Source: Lamellibrachia columna (lineage: Eukaryota > Annelida > Polychaeta > Sabellida > Siboglinidae). Taken from it: DNA of 64,000 bases. The notes beneath the pieces were generated by a model. The model was given only the letters and a program-made list of their open reading frames with translations. It was not told the origin of the DNA and ran no database searches. Below are positions 47,491 through 61,111 of this stretch, one piece after another. The DNA lies in assembly GCA_963662155.1 (NCBI GenBank), contig OY759261.1:48429850-48493849 (forward strand), given 5' to 3'. Position 1 is the stretch's first letter. Each line of letters opens with the position of its first letter. Made by a program: the position numbers and the translations under genes.

Positions 47491-50400
47491 AGTTGACAAA
47501 ACTTCACAACCCATGAACCTCCGCCCCCCCCATAAAATAATCCCCTTCAATGTGGTGATCAATGCGATCATTTTGTAATTGAGGTACATCGTAGTGGTAT
47601 ATGGACGAACGCATTACAAACAGGGGCATACAGAGAGCTATAGCCAAAGTGGAGAATGGAAAGTCTGAATAGTTCTACGAAACGGCACTAAATTCAAATC
47701 GCGTCCGTGCCATTGTCACGCACCGGCGACACTGGGGGTTGTGAAAGACACCTGTTTCAACACAGCGACATTTGAGGCGCGCGGGCGTAAGTTATATAGC
47801 TTGTTGTTGTGCCGCCAGCGGGCATTGTCGTAGACGTTAGCTCATTATCTGTCGCCCACTACACGGGTTTTTCACACTAATGAACAACATTAACATCCAA
47901 CACCGCAGCAAATATAATGTATCCTAAGAGATTGCATACAAGTACATGTTGCCATCTAAAATTTCTACCAGGACGACTAACTTATATTTATTTTTAAAAT
48001 ATATTATTCCCAAATGTCTCAGTTTAGCACTAATTAATTAGACTCGCCCGAAGAATAGTGTTGCTCTTGTTTGTTTGTTTACTTGTTTGCATGTGTGCGT
48101 CAGTGCAAACCAATGTTTCAGAAAAATACTGGTCAATATATGCAACGAACTAATGCTAGTCTAAAATTAGTGTATCGCACACAACGAGTGGCACCTGTTG
48201 TTGAGTTCAACGACACAGTAGGATGGAAAACAATGACATAATGCCGTTTGCACCCAACCGTGCTACGTCGAATAATATCCAGCACTGTACGAACTGTTCG
48301 CCCAACACTACCCGACCTCACTGCAATCACCTTTAGAGAAGTGGCCGCAAACGACTTTCTGCAGCCAGCCATGCTGACATCCACGACTCGATAACCGAAC
48401 CGTGCTCGTGACAGAAGATACTATCACCAATATGTACAACGTTTCTTGTTTTCCTGCTCGGTTTTGGCATTACTAGATACTTGTTGCTATACTGGAACGA
48501 ATGTCAACACGTTCAAAATTCACGCCGTATTCATCTACGGAGAACCGTCCTCCATTTGTCGGTAGGTGATTGCAGTAAGGTAGCTGTGACGGAGGGAAGG
48601 ACATAGCTGCTTAACTTTCAAATAACGAGCGAGAACGAGCACCTGCTCATGTTCAATTTACACTGTTCTTTTACTATTACTACTTCGTTTACCTTGCTTA
48701 GGAATATAATATATAAGTGTCTTTGTGGGCAATTTATAAAAAATTGAAATGAGCGTAGCATATGAAACGTTCAGTCGAAGATAACTGACCGTAGTTGTTT
48801 TTATTGTGGCCCAGAGTCAGCACGTACGCCTTGCCCGCGTTCGGGACACCAAGCTGTCGCTGCTTTCTGGATACCAACACGATTGAGTACAAAAAAGACA
48901 GGTCATTCACGGACCGTTATCTCAATAGGTGATCACGGTTTCTAAGAAAGGTCTTTGCTTCTGGGGTCCGCCGTAGGTCAGCTAAACAAGCCGGGATTTC
49001 TCGTGACATAGGTAATTGGTTGGGTAATCGGAGTTCATAAAACGGGATATATTAACATGGCACAACTCGTTTGTTGACCATAAAAGCTGGACTATTGTCG
49101 GTGTCATATCAGGGCAAGAGCGAATACTTTAAGTAGGAGACGTTGCAAGAGGTTGTGTTTTTTGAAATGTGCAATACGAGGGGTACCATATTAACAAAAC
49201 TAAGAACAACGAACGGGTGTAAAGACATGTCTGCAAGAAATGCAGACAAGAAAATAAAGGCACACTAGACATGCTGGTGAAGCCTGTTTGTAAATTACGC
49301 CAAACAGTCACGCTAACAATCGCCAGAGGTCAGTGGTCGAACGCAAAGTTGCAAATAACGTCCGCAAAGTCAAAAACAGGTCACCCGTCGACCACAATCA
49401 CGATAACAATCTAGGGATTCTGTGTAACCAGATCATTGTCGATGTGTGTTTTGTCGAAGCGACTATTTCACGTTGCAACAAACAAAGATCAGTGCTTGGA
49501 ACCCACGCGTGAGAACATAATACGTCTTGAAATATATGCCACATAGAGGGATTGACATGTATGCAAGATAACGTGCTCATGTTTAATTTTATGGCAGATT
49601 ATGTTTAAGGAAGCGATTCTCGTTTCTGTCTTGTGTGACTGTTGTTGCCGCGAAACAAGTCAGACCGTAAACTAGCGTAAAGAGGTCGCTGGCTCGATCA
49701 CGTACATTCACGTGACGTGACTCTGGAATCTAATGCAGGGTTATTGCATTTGCGGACATCCATTATGACGTCACGGAATTTCTATTGAATCAACAGACGC
49801 GCCACTTTGTGTTCGTGTGTGTTTGATTCCATGTTATACCAAATTGCAACGCGCCGACATCCAACTGTATTCAGTCAAGGCCGATATATACCTTTGAAAA
49901 ACTCCTATGTCGAACTAAACATAAACTATATATTCGGTAGCACTATAAATAACGCACAAAAGCTACATAATCAATCATCGTACTATTACGTATGGTCAAG
50001 TGTATTTGGATCAACGTTGCACAAACAGGGATTATCCTCCTTCTTCCAAAAGTCTGCCTTGCCTCAACATGCCGAGGGTACAGGCCAACCAATAGGAGAA
50101 CACAAAAATAATAGCTTATATAACGTGATTTTTTTCAACAATGCATGAAAGAAGATGTCACTATTTCGTTGTCGTGTTTGTATTTTCCACCCTAAAATTA
50201 TTATAAAACATGTAATTTATTCGCCCCTTGATTAACAGCGACCATTGTATTTATTACTGTGCAATTTAACATCACGGAACAAACACCGAATTTGGGAAGG
50301 GAATCGTTCGTGTAACAACTAACTTCATGTAGCAATTGTGATGTGTCCTGCTTTTTAAACGCGACTACAGTTCCGTTCTACGGAGGCCAACAACGGATCC

Positions 50401-53340
50401 GGTTAGAGAAACACCTTTGCTCACAAGCACGCACTCACCTGAACTAAACGTGATTGACTAACCACGCACATCTACAATTTGGCATACGTATTGTAGCTTT
50501 TGTCATTACCATGTTCGAATAAGGTCTTTTATTTGCTAACGCGATTATGTACAAAAGATTCATTCGAATATGGCTACGAATACCTTGCATGATCCTGCCA
50601 GCCTGGAAGTGTCTTTTGCAAAATCCTGATGGTGGTATTGTCAGTTTGGTTATTCGTACAAGGTATTCAATTTCTATTATGAGCACCCACTTAGGAGGCG
50701 AAATTACACGCACTGCTGATTCATAGTCTACGTGCTTATTGTGTGCTGCATCTTAGATAAACAAGAAACGGCAATACAAATCAGGTGTAAGCAAAGTGTG
50801 CTGTAAAAAACATATTCAATTACTAAATGGTTTTTTCAACAAACAGTGGAGTTGTAATACTAAAAAGTTGACTGATACGACCAGTTGTAATACTAAAAAG
50901 TTGACTGATACGACCAGATGAATAGGGACAGTGTATACGGAGGCGAAAGAAGGAAAAACCCCTGCGACGAAAACACAATCGTGAAACTCCAGTATCGCAT
51001 TTGGAACAAGAGTGTCACATACATGCAATCAATCAACAATCTCCGTGCAGGACGGAAAACTGGCCAGCTAAACTTTTGCTAATGTCCGTCGGTAATTTGG
51101 GAAATCTACAATAACTACACCAGTAACGACGAATTACGACAATTAAATGTCTTCATCCAAGCTCTAGAAATACAAGTAGTTTGCACACTAACCTTCGTTC
51201 TACGAACTGTTTCCAATCACTTAATCCGCTTCTCTCGCCAACCCGATCAAGCTGCCGCCGACGACGGTGTGTGAAGTCCGGCTATCGACAGCGCTCGTCT
51301 CTACTGAAGTTAAATACACACGGAGTCCGCCGCATCGACCAATCAGCGACGTCCCTGGCGGTTCTCGCCCACCGTGCAATGCAGGTTACAGAAAGGACGT
51401 GTGTTCAGCTTCTACCACAACTTGATTAGAATTGTCCAATCTAACCAACTCTCTGAACATTATGTAATCACGAAAGCCATTTTTCCCTGGCATAAACACC
51501 AGTTGAAAGGACCTACCGTTTTGTTGAATCATTTGACATGTATGTATTTGCAACGTCCTACATGAATGCTAGGTGCTTAGTGAATCGACAAATTGTACAA
51601 CGTTTCGATACCACGACTTAGAGGGTCGTCAAGCGGCATCAAATCAACAACCTCTGAACGTTCTGATATTTTGATCTACCATCTAGAAGTAAACTAACTC
51701 ACATCTTTGCACTGACTGAATCCTTCGAAACTAACACAGAAAAAAACATGTGTTTACAATGAACAAGTATCCTACACTCCTACAGGATATTAACGCCCAC
51801 GGTGAGACATAGAAATCAAAATCTGCTGAACTAAGCTGCAGAGGTTATGTTTCAGAAGCTAACAAAACAAAGTAAGGCTAAAGTCACTTTAAAGCCATTT
51901 GGTATATGACAATCAACGAGTGAAATTTATAATGCTACGTGGGTGTCAGAACTTGCACTGTTAATACAAAATGCAAAGATGAGCCACAATGGTTTGATCC
52001 ATGACTTATTGAAATAATTCATTACTCAGTAACTGTTCATTTACACATATTTGTTCATCATGATGTGTAATTTACCATTGCCTTCATTATTTACCATAAT
52101 CTATAACCATAATTTAACGCAAGTTCGTAGATTGTTGTTTCTTGTACTCCTTATAATAGTGTACACACTTTTAGAAAACGTATATGTTGAATAAAGTGAC
52201 CCTCTCGCTTGTATCATAGCAACAATATTCGCTCATCACGATTCGGAAATCATGATTATTTGAAAGTAGAGTATCTTTGAAGATCATATCACGCACAGAA
52301 GCTAGTATCTACAAAAGCACGCCGTTAAATGTACAATGGTGTCCGAATGTCGTAACATGAGTGACAACACTGCTGACAGTGCCAGCGGGTTTAGATCGAC
52401 AAACCAGTTACTCGTGTAATGTCACCCCGGAAAGTAAACGGAAATCCGGATCCCTATTTAAGCCACTAATCGAATAAAGACAACTGCGTGGGAGGTGTTT
52501 GTGTAATGTTTCGTCCGTCCAAGACTCGAATGCATTCTCAAAAAAGTCAGGGCGCTATCTGTTGAATCACTGGTGTTTTAAAGGTGTGGGTGATGCACAA
52601 ACACACCTCTTGCAGTGTGAAACTAATGATTTGATACAACAGTTTGTGAAACAAAGATTTTAGTTCACGGCGATTAACTCCGTGCATGTCAAACATTCCA
52701 CGAGAGAACGTAGACTAGTTGTTGTGTGCATTGAACCGATGTCTATGGCAGAACAATGCGACAGAGTGTATTCGCATGGTGATAGCGATCTATAGGCGGG
52801 AGAAACACTGTGCAAATGATCTTAATTGACCGCGTTCGCGTCTCGTACCAAGGCTGCTAAAGGCCATAGAGGCCCAGAGAGCATATCGGCGTAGCCATCT
52901 TTGTTTGTACTTTTTCTCGTTTGAGGGTGTCGGAATACGTGCGACCAGGTGCGTAGTCGTCTTGTTAACGACAAGGCGGTCGATGACATCGCCATTGCAC
53001 TAGGCTAATGATACACCCAGGGTATGTTACTTTATGGTTATGGTTAAATATATTTATTAATATATTTATTTATTAATTATAACATCATGTATATTATTTC
53101 AGTTATATATATTTACATTGTCTTATTTCTGCATAATATTAATTCAATTTTTTCTCTAATTGTGATATCTATTTTAGCATATTTAATTTATGTGATTAAA
53201 TATGCTAAAATATGATTGCTCTACTATATTTTATTACACTAGACATATGTTATATTCTTATTTTAAGTAGCTTGCATAATGTATTTGTAAAGAATAGCAT
53301 GTTTATTTAGTAATTTTATAACTATTTCTCTTGTAAAGCG
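47491..53340. other. Largely featureless intergenic region
   Basis: Nearly 6 kb with little structure apart from the candidate exon at 48,790-48,866 and a 33-bp direct repeat (gttgtaatactaaaaagttg, 50,850-50,920). 53,030-53,340 is AT-rich. A 113-codon open frame at 49,807-50,148 has no domain and no splice or promoter support. If a gene is present it has short exons I could not recognise. Confidence 0.5.
48790..48866 (-). CDS. Candidate exon, unknown secreted-type protein
   Basis: Acceptor cctgtcttttttgt... ggtatccag on the minus strand, donor CTACG|GTCAGT. 77 bp, open in one frame: KQRQLGVPNAGKAYVLTLGH and then NKNNYG. VPNAGKAYVLTLGHN slightly recalls the start of IgGFc-binding-type domains (G-x-F-x-(L/V)-x-F-x-N), but the match is too short to name. 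No partner exons found nearby. Confidence 0.3.
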
Positions 53341-53439
53341 CCACGACGGTTGATTTGTGAGGCGGAATACCCGAACACGGGAACGGCATTGTTACATTGT
53401 TACACTGTTACATTGGTATATTGTCGGAACATTAGATTG

Positions 53440-54570
53440 TCCCCCCCCCCGTCACAATTTCTCGTCGTCCATCCCTCCTGTCACACTCCGTCTCCCGCAC
53501 CGCCCCTCCTGTCACCCTCCGTCTCCCCACCACCCCTCCTGTCACCCTCCGTCTCCCCTACCACCCCTCCTGTCACCCTCTGTCTTCCCTACCGCCCCTC
53601 CTGTCACCCTCCGTCTCCCCTACCACCCCTCCTGTCACCCTCCTTCTCCCCACCACCCCTTCTGTTACCCCCCGTCTCCCCTACCGCCCCTCCTGTCACC
53701 CTCCGTCGCCCCTACCACCCCTCCTGTCACCCTCCGTCTCCCCTACCGCCCCTCATGTCACCCTCCGTCTCCCCTGCCGCCCCTCCTGTCACCCTCCGTC
53801 TCCCCTACCACTTCCCCTGTCACCCTCCGTCTCCCCTACCGCCCCTCATGTCACCCTCCGTCTCCCCTGCCGCCCCTCCTGTCACCCTCCGTCTCCCCAA
53901 CCACCCCCTGTCACCCTCCATCTCCCCAACCACCCCTCCTGTCACCCTCTCTCTCCCCACCACCTCTCCTGTCACCCTCCATCTCCCCTACCACCCCTCC
54001 TGTTACCCCCCGTCTCCCCTACCGCCCCTCCTGTCACCCTCCGTCGCCCCTACCACCCCTCCTGTCACCCTCCGTCTCCCCTACCGCCCCTCATGTCACC
54101 CTCCGTCTCCCCTGCCGCCCCTCCTGTCACCCTCCGTCTCCCCTACTACCCCTCCTGTCACCCTCCGTCTCCCCAACCACCCCTCCTGTCACCCTCTCTC
54201 TCCCCACCACCTCTCCTGTCACCCTCTGTCTCCCCTACCACCCCTCCTGTCACCCTCCGTCTCCCCTACCACCCCTCCTGTCACCCCCGTCTCCCCTACC
54301 GCCCCTCCTGTCACCCTCCGTCTCCTCAACCACCCCTCCTGTCACCCTCTCTCTCCCCACCACCTCTCCTGTCACCCTCTGTTTCCCCTACCACCCCTCC
54401 TGTCACCCTTCGTCTCTCCTACCACCCCTCATGTCACCCCTCGTCACCCCTACCGCCCCTCCTGTCACCCTCCGTCGCCCCTACCACCCCTCCTGTCACA
54501 CTCCGTCTTCCCTACCGCCCCTCCTGTCACCCTCCGTCTCCCCAACACCCCTCCTGTCACCCTCCGTCAC
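53440..54570 (+). repeat. 31-bp pyrimidine-rich minisatellite, about 34 copies
   Basis: Unit cctcctgtcaccctccgtct plus cccctaccacc, period 31, with small length variants. Almost no purines on the plus strand. The long Pro/Ser-rich open frames arise from the lack of stop codons in C/T-rich DNA. It joins DR2 copy 2 at about 54,570. Confidence 0.97.
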
Positions 54571-54879
54571 TTCGAAACTAACGCTTTCATTGGATTCGTC
54601 GAAACTGTCGCAATCGCTTCTATGGAACTAGAACCAACCGCTGCTCCGGCGTCGACGCATTCGTCACCAGCGAACCTCGCAACGTCACCTGGAGTCGACC
54701 AGTCTGAGATATGAGACGGTTGGAATAAGAATGCGGCTGAAGTACTTGTCGGTATCTCTCACAAACTAGATATACAACATTTGATTTATTTTGAAGATTA
54801 TTTTAAATATTTGAATTCTTTATCTGAATGCCGGAGTAATCGTTGTACTGTGATACAACGTAAACATTGCTATCGTGAA

Positions 54880-55315
54880 CCATATCCAGTGTGCTAAGTG
54901 CGTGAACCATGTCCAATGTGCTAAGTGCGTGAACCAGGTCCAGTATTATTAAGTGCGTGAACCATGTCCACTGTGTTAGGCGCGTGAACCATGTCCGTGT
55001 GTTAAGCGCGTGAACCTTGTCCAGTGTGTTAAGGGAACCATGTCCAATGTGCTAAGCGCGTGAACCATGTCCAGTGTGTTAAGTGCGTGAACCATGTCCA
55101 GTGTGTTAAGCGCGTGAACCATGTCAAGTATGTTAAGCGCATTAACCATATCCAGTGTGTTAAAAGTGCGTGAACTATGTCCAGTGTGTTAAGCGCGCGA
55201 ACCATGTCCAATGTGTTAAGTGCCTGAACCATGTCCAGTATGTTAAATGCGTGAGCCACGACCTGTGTGTTAAGTGTGTGAACCATGTCCAGTGTGCTAA
55301 ATGCGTGAACCATGT
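54880..55315 (+). repeat. 27-bp minisatellite, about 16 copies
   Basis: Same unit as at 4,498-4,812, more degenerate, with a few units of other lengths. Confidence 0.93.
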
Positions 55316-55444
55316 CAGCAGCCAAAGAAAGAGCTAGGATAAGCAGTATGCAAAAGTAACGGTCCATTGAACAAGAAGGCCGTGTTAGCTGCGCCAGAAT
55401 GTGATACAATAAGCATTATGAATACGCAGTCCTTGTCAGCTGCT

Positions 55445-55448
55445 TATA

Positions 55449-55485
<37 letters not shown>

Positions 55486-55612
55486 GGTGCGTGTGTGCGT
55501 GCGTGCTTGCGTGCGTGCGTGCGTGCGTGCGTGCATGCGTGTGCGTGTGCATGTGCGTGCGCGCGTGCGTGCGCGTGCGCGTGCGCTTGCGCGCGCGAGA
55601 GTGTGTGTGTGT
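55445..55612 (+). repeat. (GT)n / (GTGC)n microsatellite
   Basis: GT units pass into GTGC and GCGC units. Confidence 0.94.
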
Positions 55613-55740
55613 CAAAATTGAGGGGAGACGTAACCTCTTTAATAACCATGAATCCAATGCCGATGCATGCGTCCTGGAACTGGTTTACTTCACAGAATAC
55701 GTTAAACGAATGTTGTTCCTTTGTGCAAAATTTCTTGGTG

Positions 55741-55806
55741 TGGGTAACCTAGTATGTGGGTAACCTAGTATGCGGGTAACCTAGTATGCAGGTAACCTAG
55801 TATGCT
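55741..55806 (+). repeat. 16-bp tandem repeat, 4 copies
   Basis: Unit gggtaacctagtatgt with a variable last base. Confidence 0.92.
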
Positions 55807-56009
55807 GTTTGCACATTTAAGTCTCATTGCGTGACAAAGACCTGGTATCCAGCAGCAAGGGCAAAACCGAATAAAAAATCGTTCAGGCGTCAGACTCGGG
55901 AAACAAGTATAGATGTAAAATGATAAGTTATATCTTTGGGTTACAGAAAAGTTGCTGTCAACTCTTACGTTGTTTTCCCCCGAGAAGCATTTACATGTGT
56001 AGACCACCA

Positions 56010-56021
56010 CCGCCAACAACG

Positions 56022-56053
<32 letters not shown>

Positions 56054-56570
56054 AATAATAATAATAATAACAATAGTATTATAATTACTGTTAATTATTG
56101 TAATCATGAGTACGATTATGAATATGAATATGTCATTATTGTAATTATATTGTGATTGTGATTATGGTTGAATTACGATTATGAATATGAATATATCATA
56201 ATGAGCAGTATTGTAATTATGATTATGATTATGATTGTGACTGTGATTATGATCGTGGTAGTGATTGTGATCGTGATTATGAATATGAATATATCGTTAT
56301 TTGCTGTATTGTAATTATGATTATGATTATGATTATGATTATGATTATGATTATTATTATGATTATGATTATGATTATGATTATGATTATGATTATGATT
56401 ATGATTATGATCATGATCATGATCATGATCATGATCATGATCAATATCATGAATATGATTTTGATTTTGATTATAATTATGATTATGATTATGATTATGA
56501 TCGTGATGGTGATAGTGATAGCGATTATGAATATGAATATGATCGTGATTATCACTATTATTGTCATTAT
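56010..56570 (+). repeat. (CAA)n and (GATTAT)n tracts
   Basis: (CAA)n at 56,015-56,050, then GATTAT/GAATAT units with a short GATCAT run at 56,400-56,445. The hexamer block is the expanded equivalent of 4,812-4,900 in DR2 copy 1. Confidence 0.93.
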
Positions 56571-56834
56571 TAACATCATTGGTGTCATCATCATTATTCG
56601 ATTATTAATACTTTGTGTCAGCAAGTAGGAACGGATATTATGGCACTGCAATCTATCATCTGGATCTGGATAGGATAATTACTTAGCAAAGTCCTTCTAG
56701 GCTATTGCACTGAGCGTTTATTTAAGAGTGTCCTTTTCCTGAGTTAGTGAGTCCATCACAGGTTTGTTTCCATTTTCCTGCGTGGGATCTTTTACTTCCT
56801 CTGGCACAGACACCAGATCGAAGGGAACAACATG

Positions 56835-58035
<1,201 letters not shown>

Positions 58036-58044
58036 AACGACGAG

Positions 58045-58145
58045 AGACAGACAGACATACACACGCACAGGCACAGTACACGCACACGCACGCACGCTCG
58101 CACGCACAGCACGCACGCACGCACGCACGCACACACGGAAACGTA
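58045..58145 (+). repeat. (CACG)n tract
   Basis: CACACG and CGCACG units, adjacent to the DR4 end. Confidence 0.9.
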
Positions 58146-58184
58146 TAGACACAGAGACAGAGGCACACAAATTAGTTACGAAAA

Positions 58185-58610
58185 ATACCTAAAAGAATGC
58201 AGTTTAACTCTAACTAGAAATTAAAACATTGAAAAGAACAAGAAAACATCAAACAGAAGTGTCTATGATACTGAATGGCTTTGATAGAAGTATATGTTCT
58301 CACTTAATGATGACAGAAGAACTATAGCATATGATGTAACTATATCTGTGTATATTGGATATCAGAAAGTACTGATTTTCACAGAGCTACTAATTAATGG
58401 AACACATTATAGATAATCATATATCTACTGATTATGTAAATGCTAGCAGTTAGATGATGAGTAATCATTGGATTATCGATAAGCCAACGGCACCCTTGTC
58501 TATTGGACATTTGCGTTTTTGGTTTGGATGGGAAACTTGTTAAATCGTGCTAAAAATAGATAGATCTTGTTAAATATTAGTAAATCAGGTTAAATCGTGT
58601 CACGTGCTCT
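58185..58610 (+). mobile_element. LINE copy F, 3' end only, strongly decayed
   Basis: Matches the last 400 bp of copy B: gatactgaatggctttgata and aagtatatgttctcactt correspond to the [14 protein letters not shown] codons; tatcgataagccaacggcac and a degenerate AACTTGTTAAATCGT tail follow. Confidence 0.78.
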
Positions 58611-59558
58611 TCGTGTTGCCAGAACCCAACAGCAGCAGCTACGTGCAGGTAAATGGGAACGATACGGTACGGGAATGCAGCAGTATAATAATTAACGCAA
58701 CAATATAATATTTAGTACAGCAGTACAATAATTATTTTGCTTCACCCCTTTAAAAAAGGGTACATTGAAGAAGAACATTTATTTTTTAAGACACATTGTA
58801 AATGGCAACTTCAATTGGTAGAACGTTGGTTGAGTTAGCTCTTGTGAGACTCAGGCGTTGCTGTAATGTCATATACACGGCAAATAAAATTGCAGATACA
58901 GATTGGAGCCAACGGCAACACAAGCGGGCATGGTGCTGCCCAACAGACAGGAATGTGTGACTTGTATGATTTCATATGATGCAGTATCTACTTATATACT
59001 AAGACTCCTCTCGCAACGCAGCATTTTTAGGACAATTTGTGCAGACAGAATAAAAACCGGACGATTTTCACCGCACTTGCGTGTTGTGTAGATGGTGCCT
59101 GGATCGTGGAACATTAACAAACCTCGATAATGTCGACCGGGACATGGTTCTATGCCTAAGACAGGAGCAGGAAGGTGGACATTTCCTTGTTTTGTGCCAC
59201 GTTTGAGGTTTCATTCAAGAAAGGCAGAGTCAATGCATGATCCCAACCCAAAGGCTGTTTTCCGCAAACCGAACGTCAGTGTCTTCCCAGCAGCTCACTC
59301 TTCCCAAACGCGACGTATCAATGTTGTCGAGTCAATTGCTTCTCACTCTTCCCAAACGCGACGTATCAATGTTGTCGAGTCAATTGCTTTCTACAAGTTG
59401 CACATTTTGTAGAGGTTGAGCTCGTTCGCTTGGACGACTACAGCGATAGTTTTGCCAGAACTGCCTGGTTAAACAAGCAATCTATGTTCGCGCGTTCTTC
59501 ACAATCAATCGCACGTGTCAACATTGGTCGTCGAAGTAGTTGTGAAAAACACAGGTGA
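58611..59558. other. Unassigned DNA with a 48-bp tandem duplication
   Basis: ctcactcttcccaaacgcga to gagtcaattgctt occurs twice in tandem (59,298 and 59,343). An open frame at 58,903-59,091 has no recognised domain. Confidence 0.55.
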
Positions 59559-59829
59559 TGGCCTTCATAGTTTCACATATTGAACAAAACAAGAACTTTG
59601 ATAAGAAGTATTGTGCAATGTCCTTTATTGGCCGTGACTGGGTGCCCATACCTATGTACAAATGTTCACTCAGCTGCAACGTAAGCGTATATGTCCACAT
59701 ATGCAATTGAGACTTTGGGTGTGCAATGCGCTTCCCTTTATTCACTCTAAAAATTAAACATTTGTCAAACTTAATATTGCATCGCAGCAATCAGAAAAAC
59801 ACAAATGTTGACACTGAACGACACTGTTT

Positions 59830-60400
59830 GTTATGCCGAAACTGTCTAATGTTGAGCTCGAACGTACTTTGAGCCTTCTGGAGGCGGGACAGTCTGTAGT
59901 AGAGGTTGCGTGTGTCTTTCGGTGCAGTAAACAGACTATTCACAGTCTGACGACACATGTCCAGATAAATTGGTCAGTGGCTGATTTCATAAGTTCATAG
60001 GCACCTGGTGTTACGTCACGTGGAGAAGACCGACAAATCAGGCTGCAGCGTCTGCGTGATTAGTTTGCGACTGCAATCTCGTCCAGTGAGCAAGTCTTTA
60101 GAGGACGGTGACAGTGGAAATCTCCGAAATTGTCTGCACTTGGCAGGAATTGGTTATGTTGGACCCATTCTAAAACCTGTGCACCGTTGTCAGTGACATG
60201 TGTTCTGAACCCCACCTAGACATTCTGACCCATAATTGTCCAGTACATGAATATGTACAATAGTCATCGCATCTAACCTTCATGCTGCATGATCAGGACA
60301 CAATATACCTACATGTCAGGTTTCTTGTTTTGCTCAGTGTATACCGACTTGGTACATTACCCGTCATGCTCTGGGGTTGCTCTGCTATCTGTTTATCACG
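59830..60400 (+). pseudogene. Tc1/mariner-like transposase relic (in DR3 copy 2)
   Basis: MPKLSNVELERTLSLLEAGQ-like start, then GEDRQIRLQRLRD after a frame change and VMLWGCSA near 60,365. Same decay pattern as the copy at 8,050, apart from a few substitutions and a 5-bp difference near 59,958. Confidence 0.68.
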
Positions 60401-60716
60401 TGTATGTAATATCATTGTGTGTCTACCGTCATATTAATAACCTGTACCGTTCAAAGGAATGTCTGATTTCCCGATTGTCACAGTGTGCGCGCGTGTTCTT
60501 GTGTCGCGCTATATAAGCGATTGTATCTGTAACGACGAACCGAGTTGACCTCATTGTGCGATCAAGTCGGTGCCCATTCTCTGAAAGTATCACGTGGGTG
60601 GCCTTGAATAAAATATGGTAAGGTCGATCACCACATGAATAGCATAGCATGCGACTGTAATTAGTACATTGAGTTCACAACATAGTTGCACAATCGGTGA
60701 CATTCCGAGCCTACGG

Positions 60717-61111
60717 CAGGGATCAGCAAACGTTTTGGGACGAGGGCCAAAATTGGGAGTGCTATGTTAAGGCGGGCCAAAGCTATTAAGCACTGAAAAA
60801 CACAGTATTATTATCTGCTTTGCAAGGCTAAAAAATATGATAATATACAAATAGAACGTGGAAACATTTTCGAAACAATGCAAGAGAAGTCAGCACATCT
60901 AATGAATACAGTCAATGCTAAGGATGGTGCTGCATATTCTTCGACAAAACAGACCGAACTGTGGGCGGAGCGGTGAGACTGAGAGTCGCAGAAGATCCCT
61001 CAAACGTGTGTCCTTGAGTCGGCACCGAAGGTTCTTGATGTGATTCATGGCTGAGAATCCTGATTCACATGGCCATGTGCTGCCGAAAAGCACCAAAAAA
61101 ATGTCTGTGCT
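60717..61111 (-). mobile_element. hAT (Charlie-like) 3' fragment inserted in DR3 copy 2
   Basis: Starts cagggatcagcaaacgtttt followed by ggg-ggccaaa, the CAGGG(A/G)TC(A/G)GCAAAC-type hAT terminus. The minus-strand frame at 60,899-61,110 reads CESGFSAMNHIKNLRCRL and LRDLLRLSVS, the hAT C-terminal dimerisation region. Absent from DR3 copy 1, so it was inserted after the copies separated. The 5' part of the element is missing. Confidence 0.82.

Larger units (their letters stand above)
54565..56830 (+). repeat. Dispersed repeat DR2, copy 2
   Basis: Matches 4,145-5,150. Left block 54,570-54,880, 27-bp array 54,880-55,315, an extra segment 55,315-56,100 not in copy 1, a longer GATTAT block, and right block to about 56,830. 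Confidence 0.82.

Noticed and set aside
49807..50148. 113-codon plus-strand open frame
   Set aside because: No domain, low-complexity composition (many Asn, Ser, Tyr), and no splice or promoter signals.
53350..54714. Pro/Ser-rich open frames of 424-454 codons
   Set aside because: C/T-only DNA contains no stop codons on that strand. The 31-bp period shifts frame with each unit, and the frame runs into DR2 repeat sequence.
56277..56651. Asp/Tyr-rich and Ile/Met-rich open frames
   Set aside because: Readouts of GATTAT hexamer repeats, open in several frames.
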